From Megalobrama amblycephala (lineage: Eukaryota > Chordata > Actinopteri > Cypriniformes > Xenocyprididae), in the NCBI RefSeq assembly GCF_018812025.1, contig NC_063045.1, positions 56,307,457-56,371,456 of the forward strand: a DNA stretch of 64,000 bases, read 5' to 3'. A model generated the notes under the pieces. The model was not told the origin of the DNA. It ran no database searches and saw nothing but the letters and a program-made list of their open reading frames with translations. This document shows, one piece after another, positions 23,218 to 34,389 of the stretch. The translations under genes were made by a program, and so were the position numbers. The stretch's first letter is position 1. Every line of letters starts with the position of its first letter.

Positions 23218-23292
23218 TACAACACAAACACATTATTATCTATTATCTACTACAGACATGCTATATAACAGATTTGAGAGTTATACAGTTTC
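22640..23292 (+). repeat. AT-rich direct duplication, copy 2, with hairpin
   Basis: This is the partner of 20640-21185. It contains an imperfect inverted repeat at about 22740-22850 (AATACATGTTAGTCAT...ATGACTAACATGTATT) and an (AAT)n tract at 23178-23216. CTACAGACATG and GAGAGTTATACAG close both copies. Confidence 0.65.
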
Positions 23293-24195
23293 CAGTCGTA
23301 AACAGCAGTTAGTTGGGTAGAAATTTTCTTGCAATTCCCCAGCTTCTATGTACAACAAAGTAAAAGTTTTGCTTTCCACAGTGCATTAGCACATTATGCA
23401 AGCTCTTATTGTTTTTATTTAAGCATAAAAATGTTTGATGGAATTGTTTTTAAAGAGAATGGCGTCTCCCAAGGGTGCTCTTAAACTACATTGGTTATTA
23501 ACAGATGGAATTTAGGTGGTTTTCAATCTAAACAGCATTCTAGCTGCTCCAGAGGTGTCTGAGATGATATCAGAGTACTGGAGTATTTCACATTGGGTAT
23601 AAAACAACACCTCACAACAACAGTGCAGTCATTTTAAATTACCGTCTATCTACCAGCAGCTGCTGCTGGGAACACGAGTGTGAGATGAGCTCTGTTCTCA
23701 AACGAGCTACCTATAGACCGCAGAACGTGCGCTGAAGGCTGCTTGAGAGCTCAAAATAATTATACTGCCTTCTAGGATAATTTCTTTTCATTTATTATAA
23801 GGCAGTATCACATGTATACTTATTACTATAATTTACTCTTCAACCGAGTCTGGTTTCTCCAAAGGTTTTTTTTTCTCTCCATTTCTGATTGTGTTTGGGT
23901 TCCTTGCCACTGTCACCTCGGGATTTAAAAGACAATTAATTTTCAGCAATATTTGTCACGATTCCTGTCACTTCCCGGACTCCAATTCCCATAATCCTTC
24001 CTGCCAGTCACCTGCACACACTCCACACTAATGCAAATAAAAATTTTAAAAAGTCTCTTCATTCAATGTCCTAATTTAGAGTAATTAATTATTAAAAAGT
24101 AAATAATCACATTAACAGACAACTAAATGAAGTGCAGAATCAAACAGAAAACAACTGATATATTGACTTTTAAAGCCACTTTTTTTTGTAAAGTC
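23293..24195. other. Unassigned sequence
   Basis: No gene is recognised; low repeat content. Confidence 0.45.
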
Positions 24196-24383
24196 AATTA
24201 AAGGTGCAGTGTGTAAATTTTAGCGGCATCTAGCTGCAACTAACGGCGCACACCCCTCGCACCCCTCCCTTTTGGAGAATCTACGGTGGCCGTCTGAGAG
24301 AACAGAGAGTAGCTTGTGTGAAGCAATGAGGTTTGTTCTTACTTCTAACAAAGAACGAATCTCTGCTTCTAATAAACCAGATG

Positions 24384-24417
<34 letters not shown>

Positions 24418-24600
24418 TGTGCGTATTCAACGTTGTGACGATGCAAGCTGCCTCTAAAAACACCAACAATTTAGAAGAACATAGTGAAGAAATGCATGCT
24501 GTAGAGTGTATAACAGACACAAGTCTGTTATGGTTTTCTACTACACACCAAAAGGGGGCGCAAGTATGAGGTTTAAATCCAGGTACGTAGCAGAGGAAGA
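24196..24600 (+). mobile_element. TTAAAGGTGCAGTGTGTAA-type MITE fragment with (ACT)n
   Basis: AATTAAAGGTGCAGTGTGTA followed by AATTTTAGCGGCATCTAG is recognised as a common cyprinid non-autonomous element end. An (ACT)11 trinucleotide run lies at 24384-24417. A matching right end is not clear, so the copy appears truncated. Confidence 0.55.
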
Positions 24601-24657
24601 CAGATTTGTTTGAGCGGAGGGAAGCATGACTTACCTGCTGCATCGTCTCAAGTCAGG

Positions 24658-25470
24658 GTCTGCGTCCGAAAACTGGAAAATGCTGCCTTCCGAGGACACA
24701 TTTCAAGGTAGTAAGGCATCAAGGCACGTCCGAATCCAATGTTAGCTTAACTTCCTGTCTCATGAGATACCTTCATCTGATCGATTTTTGAGAGAAGGGT
24801 CTGGCTGCAGACCATGGACGAGTGGAGCTCCACTCTCGAACAGGAAATACGTCACCTCCACTTGTGTTTTACTTACATCTACACCTAACCCAACCCTAAA
24901 CCTACCCTTTACAGTAATGCAAATACTTGTTTTACTAACGTCTACACCTACCCCAACCCTAAACCTACCCTTACAAATAATGCAAATACAGTAATTAAAC
25001 TATTGGAGGTGACGTATTTCCTGTTCGAGAGTGGAGCTCCACTCGCCCCCTCAGGCTGCAGCTAGACCCTATTGGTTTTTGAAGGAAGCATAGATGTTTC
25101 CTTAGCTGCCTTTGATATCCCACAATCCTGTGCTTTCCATTCTTTGACAGTTGAGCTAGAAAAATAAAGATGGCGTCCGAAAGTTGCGTTTGCTGCTCAG
25201 TTTGTGTATAAATGTATGATTTTGACCAACATATTTCAATTTTGATATCATTTCTATCGAGAAATTACTACTGTAATAATTAAATATTTGTTTAGTTCTC
25301 ACCAAAGCTCGCGCTATATTGCTATAGATCATTAAACTGTTACGCTGCCTCAGAAGTCTGTCCGAAATCAGTTTCGTGAGGTGCCTTCATGCACAAACGC
25401 TGCTTTACAAGTCATTCTTTTATAAGACAGCGAGGCAGCAAGACAGCTACCTAGGTTTTCGGACGCAGCC
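24658..25470. mobile_element. hAT-like MITE, copy 2, carrying a nested insert
   Basis: Ends GTCTGCGTCCGAAAACTGG and, inverted, GGTTTTCGGACGCAGCC match the 14594-15107 copy. Both share TTTCAATTTTGATATCATTT, ACTACTGTAATAATTAAATA and GTGCCTTCATGCACAAACGC. About 286 bp at 24790-25075 are extra and interrupt the shared ATCGATTTTTGA/GGAAGCATAGATG region. Confidence 0.85.
24790..25075. mobile_element. Fold-back MITE nested in the hAT-like element
   Basis: Arms of about 65 bp (24797-24860 and 25003-25070) are near-perfect inverted copies from AGGGTCT(G/A)GCTGCAG to CAGGAAATACGTCACCTCC, and each contains the palindrome GAGTGGAGCTCCACTC. The loop holds two tandem copies of a roughly 65-bp unit with CCCAACCCTAAACCTACCC. 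Flanks TTTTTGAG and TTTTTGAA look like an 8-bp duplication with one change. The empty site is the copy-1 element near 14725. Confidence 0.85.
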
Positions 25471-26541
25471 AAGATGTCCTGATTGAGAAACTTTTGGTTT
25501 CAAAGTAAGACATTATTTAGTTTTATCTGTGCAGGGTAATTCCAGTAATGTGTTTGCTGATGTTATTTTATGTGTTGTCATAGCTATTGTGTTTGTATTT
25601 GCGATCATGCCATTTTTCTAATGTTAGTTCATCTGTGTTTATAGAAGGACTTACACCAATTATGGTGTAATTCATTGGAAGCAGAGATCAAGTGGATTTC
25701 TGTTCTATCCTGAAATTTGTTGGCATCGCTTGTGGATCCTGTGGGATTTGGCACACAACTTCTTTCTATGTGATTTTTTTTGATGGATTTTTGGGGGGTT
25801 ATTTTTCTTCTTGGATTTTTCTACATGCACGGATTTTTGCTTTAACTCAACTATAAGGGACAATTTCTTTCATCAATGGACAATCTTTAACAAATTGTCT
25901 TGCAGTCATCATACTCCCAATATAACTCCTTAATCTGAAATAAATTCTTCATTTATATTTGATTCAAAGATTTGGTATTTATTTTTTTGTTTGTTTGTTC
26001 GGTTGTTGGGTTTTTGGTGCTATACTTGCATATGACATATAAACTATTCATGACGCTTAATGGCTTGGTTTCAAACTGTCTTATGTTTACAGTTAGTTAT
26101 TGAGTCTCTTACCCAGAGAAGTTGGAGTTTTGTTTGCCCATTTAGGGCTGCTGTAGAAACATGTAGGCACATAATGGCAACATGGAGGGTGAACCCGTGG
26201 TGTATGTAGACAGAAATGGCTCATACTAAGGTAATAAAAACATAATAGGTTCATTATGCAAGGTCTTTATGTACCACTGAAAACATAGTTATGTATATTA
26301 TATTGCATTTCTGTCAACAGATCCTCCCCGAATTTTACACATTTGCACCTTTATGCTCCCAATATTGCAATGTCTTTGAGTCATCATTAACTGAGGACTT
26401 TAAAGTCACCATAAAATCAAAATAATCCATTCTTGTTTTTTTATTCTGTTTTTTAAATTGAATATTGCAGTATTTATTATAAATGGTTTATTCTTAAGTT
26501 ACATGTCTTTTTTTTTTTTTAATTATGTGCCCTCATAATCT
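25471..26541. other. Unassigned sequence
   Basis: No gene is recognised in either strand. Confidence 0.45.
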
Positions 26542-26988
26542 TTAAAGGTGCCCTAGAACCAGTTTTTACAAGATGTAATATAAGTCTAAGGTGTCCCCTG
26601 AATGTGTCTGTGAAGTTTCAGCTCAAAATACCCCATAGATTTTTTTTAATTAATTTTTTTAACTGCCTGTTTTGGGGCATCATTAACTATGCACTGATTC
26701 AGGCTGCTGCCCCTTTAAATCACGCGCTCCCTTGTGTAATGCCTTGAACATGGGCTGGCATATGCAAATATTGGGGGCGTACATATTAATGATCTCAACT
26801 GTTACGTAACAGTCGGTGTTATGTTGAGATTCGCCTGTTCTTCTGAGGTCTTTTAAACAAATGAGATTTACATAAGAAGGAGGAAGCAATGGAGTTTGAG
26901 ACTCACTGTATGTCATTTCCATGTATTGAACTCTTGTTATTCAACTATGCCAAGGTAAATTCAATTTTTGATTCTAGGGCACCTTTAA
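26542..26988. mobile_element. TTAA MITE, AGGTGCCCTAGAA ends
   Basis: TTAA at 26542 is followed by AGGTGCCCTAGAACC. The right end is GATTCTAGGGCACCT followed by TTAA ending at 26988, the exact inverse. It is 447 bp. A 50-bp piece (TCCATGTATTGAACTC...CAACTATGCCAAG) recurs inverted at 48370-48420. It is non-coding and of piggyBac/Kolobok-like target choice. Confidence 0.88.
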
Positions 26989-27016
26989 TCAAAATAACTT
27001 TCCCTCCATTTCGAAA

Positions 27017-27073
27017 CTTCTCTTCTCTTCTCTTCTCTTCTCTTCTCTTCTCTTCTCTTCTCTTCTCTTCTCT
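27017..27073 (+). repeat. (TCTTC)n microsatellite
   Basis: About eleven perfect TCTTC units. Confidence 0.97.
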
Positions 27074-28467
27074 GATTTAAAGGCACAAATGGCACTCATA
27101 TGAGATCCACCAAAAGCAAACCACAACCATTCAATAAATTTCCCATGGACAAAATCGAGTCCCACCTTTCATTATTTCTTGTTTGAGAAGCCATTTTACT
27201 CGGATAAACGTCACAATAGGGAAAATACTAGTGCAAATTTCTTTTTCATGCCAACTTCAATCAAGCAAAACATGTTTGCGTGAATCAGACCTTTTATCTG
27301 CAGAGCGCGGGCGCAGGTCCTCAGCACGGTCATGTGGGTTCAGTCTGTATGTCAGGTCTCTGTCTCTCTCTTGTCCATCACTAATAGCTCCTGCTTGTGT
27401 GCGCAATGAACCGCAGCCATGCGTCTGACCTGCTAAAGACAGGCATGCATTATGGAGCATGAACGACCGAATCAGATCACGGCCCGCTGCTCACGGGGCA
27501 CATTCGAAAATGCAATATGAGATATTGTAATGTAGATGTGAGATTTTTTTCAAAGCTTTCTGTGACACCAGCTGCATTAAAAGAGCACAAGACGCATCAG
27601 GATTCTGTCGTACATTTAAATATGGGCTATGCAATGAATTGAGGTATTGTGGATAAACATACTGGACAATGGCGGAGCGCTTTGTCGTGTACAAGTGGTT
27701 TACTTTGGATAAGTGCGTTCACTTCAAAATTCAAAAACATTTCAAAGCACACAATAGATGGAAAAAATAAATCACAAAAGTGTAGTGGTAATTTTACTGG
27801 TCCTTGGGCTCCTGAAGAGATTTAGTCATGCAAAAACAGTGTTATCAGTAAATTAAACTGGGTTATTATTTCGCCCACTCGCACTAAATACAGAGGTGCA
27901 AATATGATGTTTTTCCGCATCTTCACTCTCACAGACTGACAAAAAGAAAAACGTAATTTCCATGTTGTTTGGCACTTGAAGGCTGCTGAAAATGTTCTTT
28001 TCCTGCCTGTAATTAATTAATAATGATCACAATTAGCATATGTTAAAGAGGATATATGATTATTATTCAAATGGAGTCACCCTGACAGCTTTTTCAAACA
28101 CATCTGCATTGTGTGCGCAGAATGCCAACATATTTTTTTGCTCAATTAGTCAATCCTCGGAGCAACAAGACGTCTGGGCCCTTCATTTGTCCGACAATCT
28201 GCCTGTTCCTCACATGTACAGCTCAAGCAGAGAGTCCCAACACACAATGCTCATTTAAACACCTGAATCCTCTCAAAAAACACTCGCTCACTTCACTCAT
28301 TAGCAAGAGCTGCTGAAGAAGAATGAAAGATTTCTCTCTAACAAGCGTAAAAAAAAAATAAGGGTGTTCTGAGTCATCTCATTCAGCTTTGGGAATATAT
28401 ATATATACACAGAAAAACAATATATTGTGAAAACAACTGTTTTCTGTTTGAATATACAGGGGTTGGA
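27074..28467. other. Unassigned sequence
   Basis: No gene is recognised; AT-rich with no clear repeat ends. Confidence 0.45.
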
Positions 28468-28659
28468 CAAAGTAATCCATACAGCTCCAGGGGGTTAATA
28501 AAGGCCTTCTGAAGTGAAACGATGCATTTTTGTAAGAAAGATATTGCAAGTCGAGTTCCGGCGGAGTGACCTCTGACCCAACGCATATATGTATTGATGT
28601 ATTGATGAACACGGAAGCACAGACGATAGATCAAAATAAAACACTGGTCACAAATTAAC

Positions 28660-29960
28660 CCACTGAGCAAATTATGTCCAGAAGACGTCTTTTTGAGGTC
28701 TTGTCTCAGGTTGAAAAGACGTCCACTGAGGGGCCAGAATGAAAGTTTTTATGAAGTCTTTTTTTGACGTCTTCTGAACATCCGATATAGACGAACACGC
28801 AGAATCACCAAAGGAGAAAAATCACAATTTTTAAGCCACCATCATGGAGATGAGTATTTGCTTTAGTTAGGCTCTTGACCCTTGCCTTCTTAACATTAGT
28901 GTTTATTTGGGCTGTTAACTGAGTCATAACAGCCAGACAAGTAAAGAGAAATGATCAGGTGTTGGTTATGTTTTCACATAATCATTATTTGACCTGAATC
29001 ACTGAACTCATTAAGAGCTCAATCTCTGAGTTAGATTGGCATTATTGATTACAGCATCACTGTGGTTATAAAAAATATGACAATCCTTCAAATTATATTA
29101 ACAAAATTATATGAAGGATTTCACATGATAAAAAAAGAAGTCTTTCTCTTAGGCACACACAGACATCAAGAATCAGCCTGTGAATCTCAATGACGGTGAC
29201 AAGCAACATATTCTGATCAACAGATCAACTCTGAACATTAGGAAACAAGCTACTAAAAAGTCACATTAAAACAGAAAAATTTAAATAGTGAGAATAAAGA
29301 AAATTACTAAGACAATTCAGCTCATAATTTATTCATGCAGCAATGCATGATGGGAGCCATGGGTGAATTTTGATTGGTGGCTCCCAGAATGCACTGCAAC
29401 ATGCTTTTTGATGGCCACCACTGTTGAGATTCACAGGATGATTCTTGATGTCTGTGTGTGCCTAAAATAAAAACTTTTTATTTTGTTCAACACACCTTTT
29501 CTGAAATCATTTGAATCATATTGTAAAAGCTGATCTTCTGCTGTAGAATCACAGTTCTGCTGTAATCAATAATGTCTAATCTCTAACTCAGAGATTGAGC
29601 TCTTCATGAGTTCAGTGATTCAGGTCAAATAATGATTAAGTGAAAACATAACCAACACCTGATCATTTCTCTTTACTTGTCTGGCTGTTATGACTCCCAA
29701 AAAAAAAGCCCAAATAAACCATAATGTTAAGAAGGCAAGGGTCAAGAGCCCAACTAAAGCAAACACTCATTTCCGCGATGGTGGCTTAAAAATTGTGATT
29801 TTTCTCCTTTGGTGATTCTGCGTGTTCGTCTATATCAAATGTTCAGAAGACGTCAAAAAAAGACGTCATAAAAACTTTCATTCTGGCCCCTCAGTGGACG
29901 TCTTTTCAACCTGAGACAAGACATCAAAAAACGTCTTCTGGACGTAATTTGCTCAGTGGG
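28660..29960. mobile_element. 1.3-kb fold-back element, long inverted arms
   Basis: CCCACTGAGCAAATTA at about 28661 pairs with TAATTTGCTCAGTGGG ending at about 29960. The outer roughly 390 bp of each arm are strongly similar throughout, followed by about 100 diverged bp. A further match then appears (GGCACACACAGACATCAAG near 29152 with CTTGATGTCTGTGTGTGCC near 29445). The loop contains a smaller palindrome, ATGATGGGAGCCA...TGGCTCCCAGAATGCA, at 29347-29395. No protein is encoded. A transcript would form an almost complete hairpin. Target duplication is not clear. Confidence 0.88.
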
Positions 29961-29989
29961 AAAAGTCTAAAATGAAAATTTTTAAAGAG

Positions 29990-30113
29990 AGATGTCAGAG
30001 GAGCTTGAGTTTGTTGCCCAGCTCTATTTGTTTGAACTGAGAGAGACATCATCTCTCACCAAAGCTTACGCTACTCCTACATCCTACATCATACGCTGGA
30101 AGTCAACTCTCTC
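29990..30113 (+). pseudogene. Decayed P2RX7-like coding trace in a TTAA element
   Basis: The plus strand at about 29997-30040 reads EELEFVAQLYLFEL, closely matching EEDLHFFAQPYLFEP in the intact frame at 41795-42214. The frame continues for about 24 unrelated codons to a stop; the cysteine cluster is absent. I infer that both elements descend from an ancestor that carried the domain. The match is short, so independent verification by alignment is important. Confidence 0.45.
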
Positions 30114-30453
30114 GTGAACGCGCGGATGGACGTTCCCGGAAGCTAGTGATTACCATTTATAAAGTTATAAATATGGATCTTTTTCTTACAAAGATGCATG
30201 GATTTGCTTTAGAAGTCATTAATTAACCCCCCGGAGCCGTGTGGATTACTTTTATGATGGATGGATGCACTTTTTTGAGCTTCAAAATCAAAGTTACTAT
30301 TCACTACCATTATGAAGCTGGAAGAGCCAGGATATTTTTTAATATAACTCCGATTGTGTTCGTCTGAAAGAATGAAGTCATATACACCTAGGATGGCTTG
30401 AGGGTGAGTAAATCATGGGACAGTTTTCATTTTTTGGTGAACTAACCCTTTAA

Positions 30454-31163
30454 ATATCTTGTGTAGCTTACTACTTTTTATGTTCTTTTTTTTGATTGAA
30501 TCTTACAGTATCTATATTTCTAGTCTACAAAACAACAACAACAACAACAACAACAACAAAACACTTCAGTCTCCTCCAAAGCCACAACATGCTTGTGTAA
30601 CAAGACTGCAGTGTGTGTGTGTTTTTTTTATGTAGCTATAGCAGATATAAATTGTCTTTTTATGCAGCAAGTTGGGAATTCAGAATGTGCTGCATGCACA
30701 CTTGCAGCCTGTGTGTCATTTCATACAGGACAGATGAGAGTTTCTGCACTGCAGGTTTGTACTCTATGTGGTCTATATGGAAATGTACAGTACACACATC
30801 CATCTCTGTCACATATTTTCAGTGTACATTAGGGCTACAGTGTGTCTGAATCGGTCAGATAACAGTAAAATCCTCGAGCAGTCTCATGGCACACACATTC
30901 TGAGCCCATCGATTCTGTGTTGTTGATACGTAAAGACATTTTTAAACATGCTGACAAAGCACCGCTGCAGAAGTGGCTTGTGCAGTTCTACGAATTTCAA
31001 ATTTCAAAAATATGTTTAAAGGGAACATTTTAATTAAAATACTGTCAGTTACATGGAAACAACATAATAGATTCTGCAAGAGAAGGTTGCTGCTGAGGAT
31101 TACATAATGTTTGTCAAAAATTGCCTGCATTGTAAATATATTGTATTATTGAATAATAATTAT
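30454..31163. other. Unassigned sequence with (AAC)n
   Basis: An (AAC)n tract occupies about 30531-30559. No gene is recognised; a few cysteine-rich short frames at 30593-30850 have no recognisable motif. Confidence 0.45.
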
Positions 31164-31183
31164 TGTGTGTGTGTGTGTGTATG

Positions 31184-31272
<89 letters not shown>

Positions 31273-31359
31273 ATATATATAAATATATGTGTGTATATAT
31301 ATATATGTGTGTGTACATATATATATGTATACATGTGTATATATATGTATATATGTATG

Positions 31360-31418
<59 letters not shown>
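31164..31418. repeat. Compound (TG)n/(TA)n microsatellite
   Basis: Alternating blocks of TG and TA dinucleotides with TGTA and TATG transitions run for about 255 bp and end directly at the Tc1-type element, whose TA target lies in this tract. Confidence 0.97.
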
Positions 31419-31422
<4 letters not shown>

Positions 31423-32900
31423 TACTGCTCAAAAAAATTAATAGGGTAATGTGTTAGGAATGAAAGGATGCCAGATCGTTTGATGGAAATGAAAATGATC
31501 AACCTACAGAGGACTGAAAATCAAAGTGAAAAAATGATGCAGCAGGCTAGTCCATTTTGCTGAAATTTTATTGCAGCAACTCAAAATGGTACCCAGTAGT
31601 TTGTAAGGCTCCCACATGCTTGTATGCATGCCTGACAACATGTGTTCCTGCCTTAATGTGATGACGGATGGTGTCCTGGGGTATTTCCTCCCTGATCTGG
31701 ACCAGGGCATCACTGAACTCCTGGACAGTCTGAGGTGCAACCTGGCGGCATCTGATGGACCGAAACATAATGTCCCAGAGGTGTTCTATTGGATTTAGGT
31801 CAGGCAAGCGTGGGGCCATTCAATGGTGTCAATTCTTTCATCCTCCAGGAACTGCCTGCATACTCTCGCCACATGACAATGCCTGCTGCATTGTCGTGCA
31901 CCAGGAGGAACCCAGGACCCACTGCACCAGCGTATGTTCTGACAATAGGTCCAAGGATTTCATCCCGATACCTAATGGCAGTCAGGGTGCCATTTTCTAG
32001 CCTGTAGAGGTCTTGCGTCCCTCCATGGATATGCCTCCCCGGACCATCACTGACCCACCACCAAACTGGTCATGCTGAACGATGTTACAGGCAGTGTAAC
32101 GTTCTCCACGGCTTCTCCAGACCGTTTCACGTCTGTCATGTGCTCAGAGTGAACCTGCTCTCATCTGTGAAGAGCACAGGGCACCAGTAGTAGACCTTCC
32201 AATTCTGGGGTTCAATCGCAAATGCCAATCGAGCTCCACCATGCCGGGCAGTGAGCACAGGGCCCATTAGAGGACGTCAGGCCCTCATGAAGTCTGTTTC
32301 TGATTGTTTGGTCAGAGACATTCACACCAGTGGCCTGCTGGAGGTCATTTTGTAGGGCTCTGGCAGTGCTCATCCCGTTCCTCCTTGCACAAAGGAGCAG
32401 ACACCGTCCAGCTGATGGGTTAAGGACTTCTACGGCCCTGTCCAGCTCTCCTAGAGTAACTGTCCGTCTCCTGGAATCTCCTCCATGCTCTTGAGACTGT
32501 GCTGGGAGACACAGCAAACCTTCCTGCAATGACACGTATTGATGTGCCATCCTGGAGGAGTTGGACTGCCTGTGCAAGCTCTGTAGGGTCCAGGTATCAT
32601 CTCATGTTACCCGTAGTGACACTGACCCTAGCCAAATGCAAAACAAGTGAAAAACAGTCAGAAAAGATGAGTAGGGAAAAAAATGTCAGTGGCCTCCACC
32701 TGTAAAACCATTCCTGTTTTGGGAGTCGTCTCATTGTTGCCCACCTAGTGCACCTCTTGTTAATGTCAATAACACCAAAGCAGCTGAAACTGATTAACAA
32801 CCCCCACTGCTACATAACTGATCAGATCAATATCCCAGGAGCTTAACTGACTTGATGCTGTTCTCTGATTAAAAAGTGTTCCTTTAATTTTTTTGAACGA
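31423..32900 (-). mobile_element. Tc1/mariner-family transposon, decayed
   Basis: The left end CTGCTCAAAAAAATTAATAGG follows a TA at 31423-31424. The right end, inverted, reads TCGTTCAAAAAAATTAAAGG then AACACTTTTTAATCAGAG. The terminal repeats are short and partly mutated, and the outer right bases have diverged. A transposase relic on the minus strand fills the middle. Insertion into a TA repeat fits TA target preference. Confidence 0.88.
31560..32615 (-). pseudogene. Tc1-like transposase, frameshifted
   Basis: DDE transposase that cuts and pastes the element at TA sites. On the minus strand, 32212-32577 encodes the N-terminal DNA-binding half (STARALQNDLQQATGVNVSD, TIRNRLHEG). 31568-31819 encodes the C-terminal catalytic part with RLPDLNPIEHLWD and a VLLQ-like end. 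The two lie in different frames with further breaks between them. An upstream TGA follows the ATG near 32607. The family resembles fish Tc1-like elements with CTGCTCAAAAAAATTAAAGG ends. It cannot produce active protein. Confidence 0.85.
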
Positions 32901-34269
32901 AATGAAACATTCTGAAGATTTTGCTGGTCATTCCTTTCCAAGCAATTACAATCAATGGTGACTGGAGCTTTTAAACTTAAAAAAGACACAAAAGCAATAT
33001 CAAAGAAAAATCATGTGATTACATTTAAAATCAGAAGTAATGTCTGATTTGTAAACGATCCTAATCTTTGAGCATAATCTCATCAATTAATCTGTTCGAA
33101 TTCAGTTCATAAAAAAACTGATTCAATCACAAATCAGTCCTTTTGAGTGAAGTTTTGGTTTAGTTAACACTGAAATGTAACTTTTCTTACTATGAGAGCC
33201 AACGCTGCCTGATTTCCTCACTGATGACTAAAAAAATAATGATCTAATATTGGGTTTCCTGTGCTTTCTCCAGACTAATAATGGCTTTGTCAAGGTAAGA
33301 GATGCTCACAGCTCTTTCATCAAGTAAAAATCAGTTATCACCTGAAGTCCTTTATATTCCATATCGTGACCATGAGAATATTTGAGCATCTCTCAAGATG
33401 AATATCAAATGTGAGCTGACCTTCAAGCTTTTGTGCTTTAAGGGCCGTATCATTTTCATTCTCCAGCTCAACGCTTTCATAAAGCGACTCGAGCGAATGG
33501 CACTTGGAACTAATGATACAGATGTCTGGATCAACAGTTGCTGAAGTTCAGTGGTGGTTGTAACCTTCACAGCGCTCCTGATCTTCATTTACATTCACGT
33601 ACGATCCGATCTGTCCCTTCTCCTCTCTTCCCTCGCTGCTTTGATGACTGACAGCCCTGTTGCTAAATAAAAGAGAAGCCCATTTCAAAATTTTCTTCGA
33701 AGAGTAGATCGATTGAACCCTCTCTGCCTCTTCTCCTTCAAAAGATCCTTCCGCTCTTGAAAGTCAAGGGAAGCCTACAGCACGGACGGCTTCCACTCCG
33801 AGCAGGAGATGAGGCGTGCCGCATCATAATGGCTGCCAAATAATGAATGATACCTTGAACAAATACTCAGCAGCAGTTTCCTCCAAACATGTCGATGTGA
33901 CATCGATGAGAGTGTACATTTCCCAGAAGGTCATTAGCTTTACTCTAGATGAAAGACAAGAAAGTTTCATGAGATACTGACAAAAGTTTCAACAGAACAG
34001 AAAGGGGGATCTTGACTAAAACACACACGGTCACATTTCTCCCATTTAAATCAGAAGAAAAATATGAAATTTTATGACAATTTAACACATTCCCCCCATA
34101 ATTTTTTTTTTTTTTAACTATGTAAAGCATCCAGATGTTTAATTTGTGCATTTTTTGTCCTCTCAGTAGACATATATTTATATTTGTTATGTTTAAATCA
34201 GCTTAAATGTTTCACAATTTAAATAAATATAAATTTAAATGTAAAACATAAATATATACAGTAGTTGCA

Positions 34270-34270
<1 letters not shown>
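32901..34270. other. Unassigned sequence
   Basis: No gene or repeat end is recognised. The moderately GC-balanced part at 33300-33900 looks single-copy and could be regulatory, but nothing specific is visible. Confidence 0.45.

Positions 34271-34353
<83 letters not shown>
34271..34353. repeat. (AT)n microsatellite
   Basis: About 40 uninterrupted AT units. Confidence 0.98.
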
Positions 34354-34356
<3 letters not shown>

Positions 34357-34389
34357 TTACAGTTAAAAAGTTTTTTGTTTTTAAGGGGG

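Larger units (their letters stand above)
28468..30453. mobile_element. TTAA-family inverted-repeat element, left-truncated, split by a fold-back insert
   Basis: The right end is TTTTTTGGTGAACTAACCC followed by TTAA (30450-30453). The arm segment at 30155-30265 (TTTCTTACAAAGATGCAT, CCCCCGGAGCCGTGTGGATT) is matched inverted at 28469-28550 (GTAATCCATACAGCTCC, TGCATTTTTGTAAGAAAG), so both arms of one element are present with a 1.3-kb insert between them. The core at 29990-30110 carries a short coding trace related to the P2RX7-like domain of 41795-42080. The left terminus is missing. Confidence 0.75.

Noticed and set aside
31107..31457. Frames of 94-116 codons rich in Tyr-Ile and Cys-Val
   Set aside because: They are translations of the TG/TA microsatellite.
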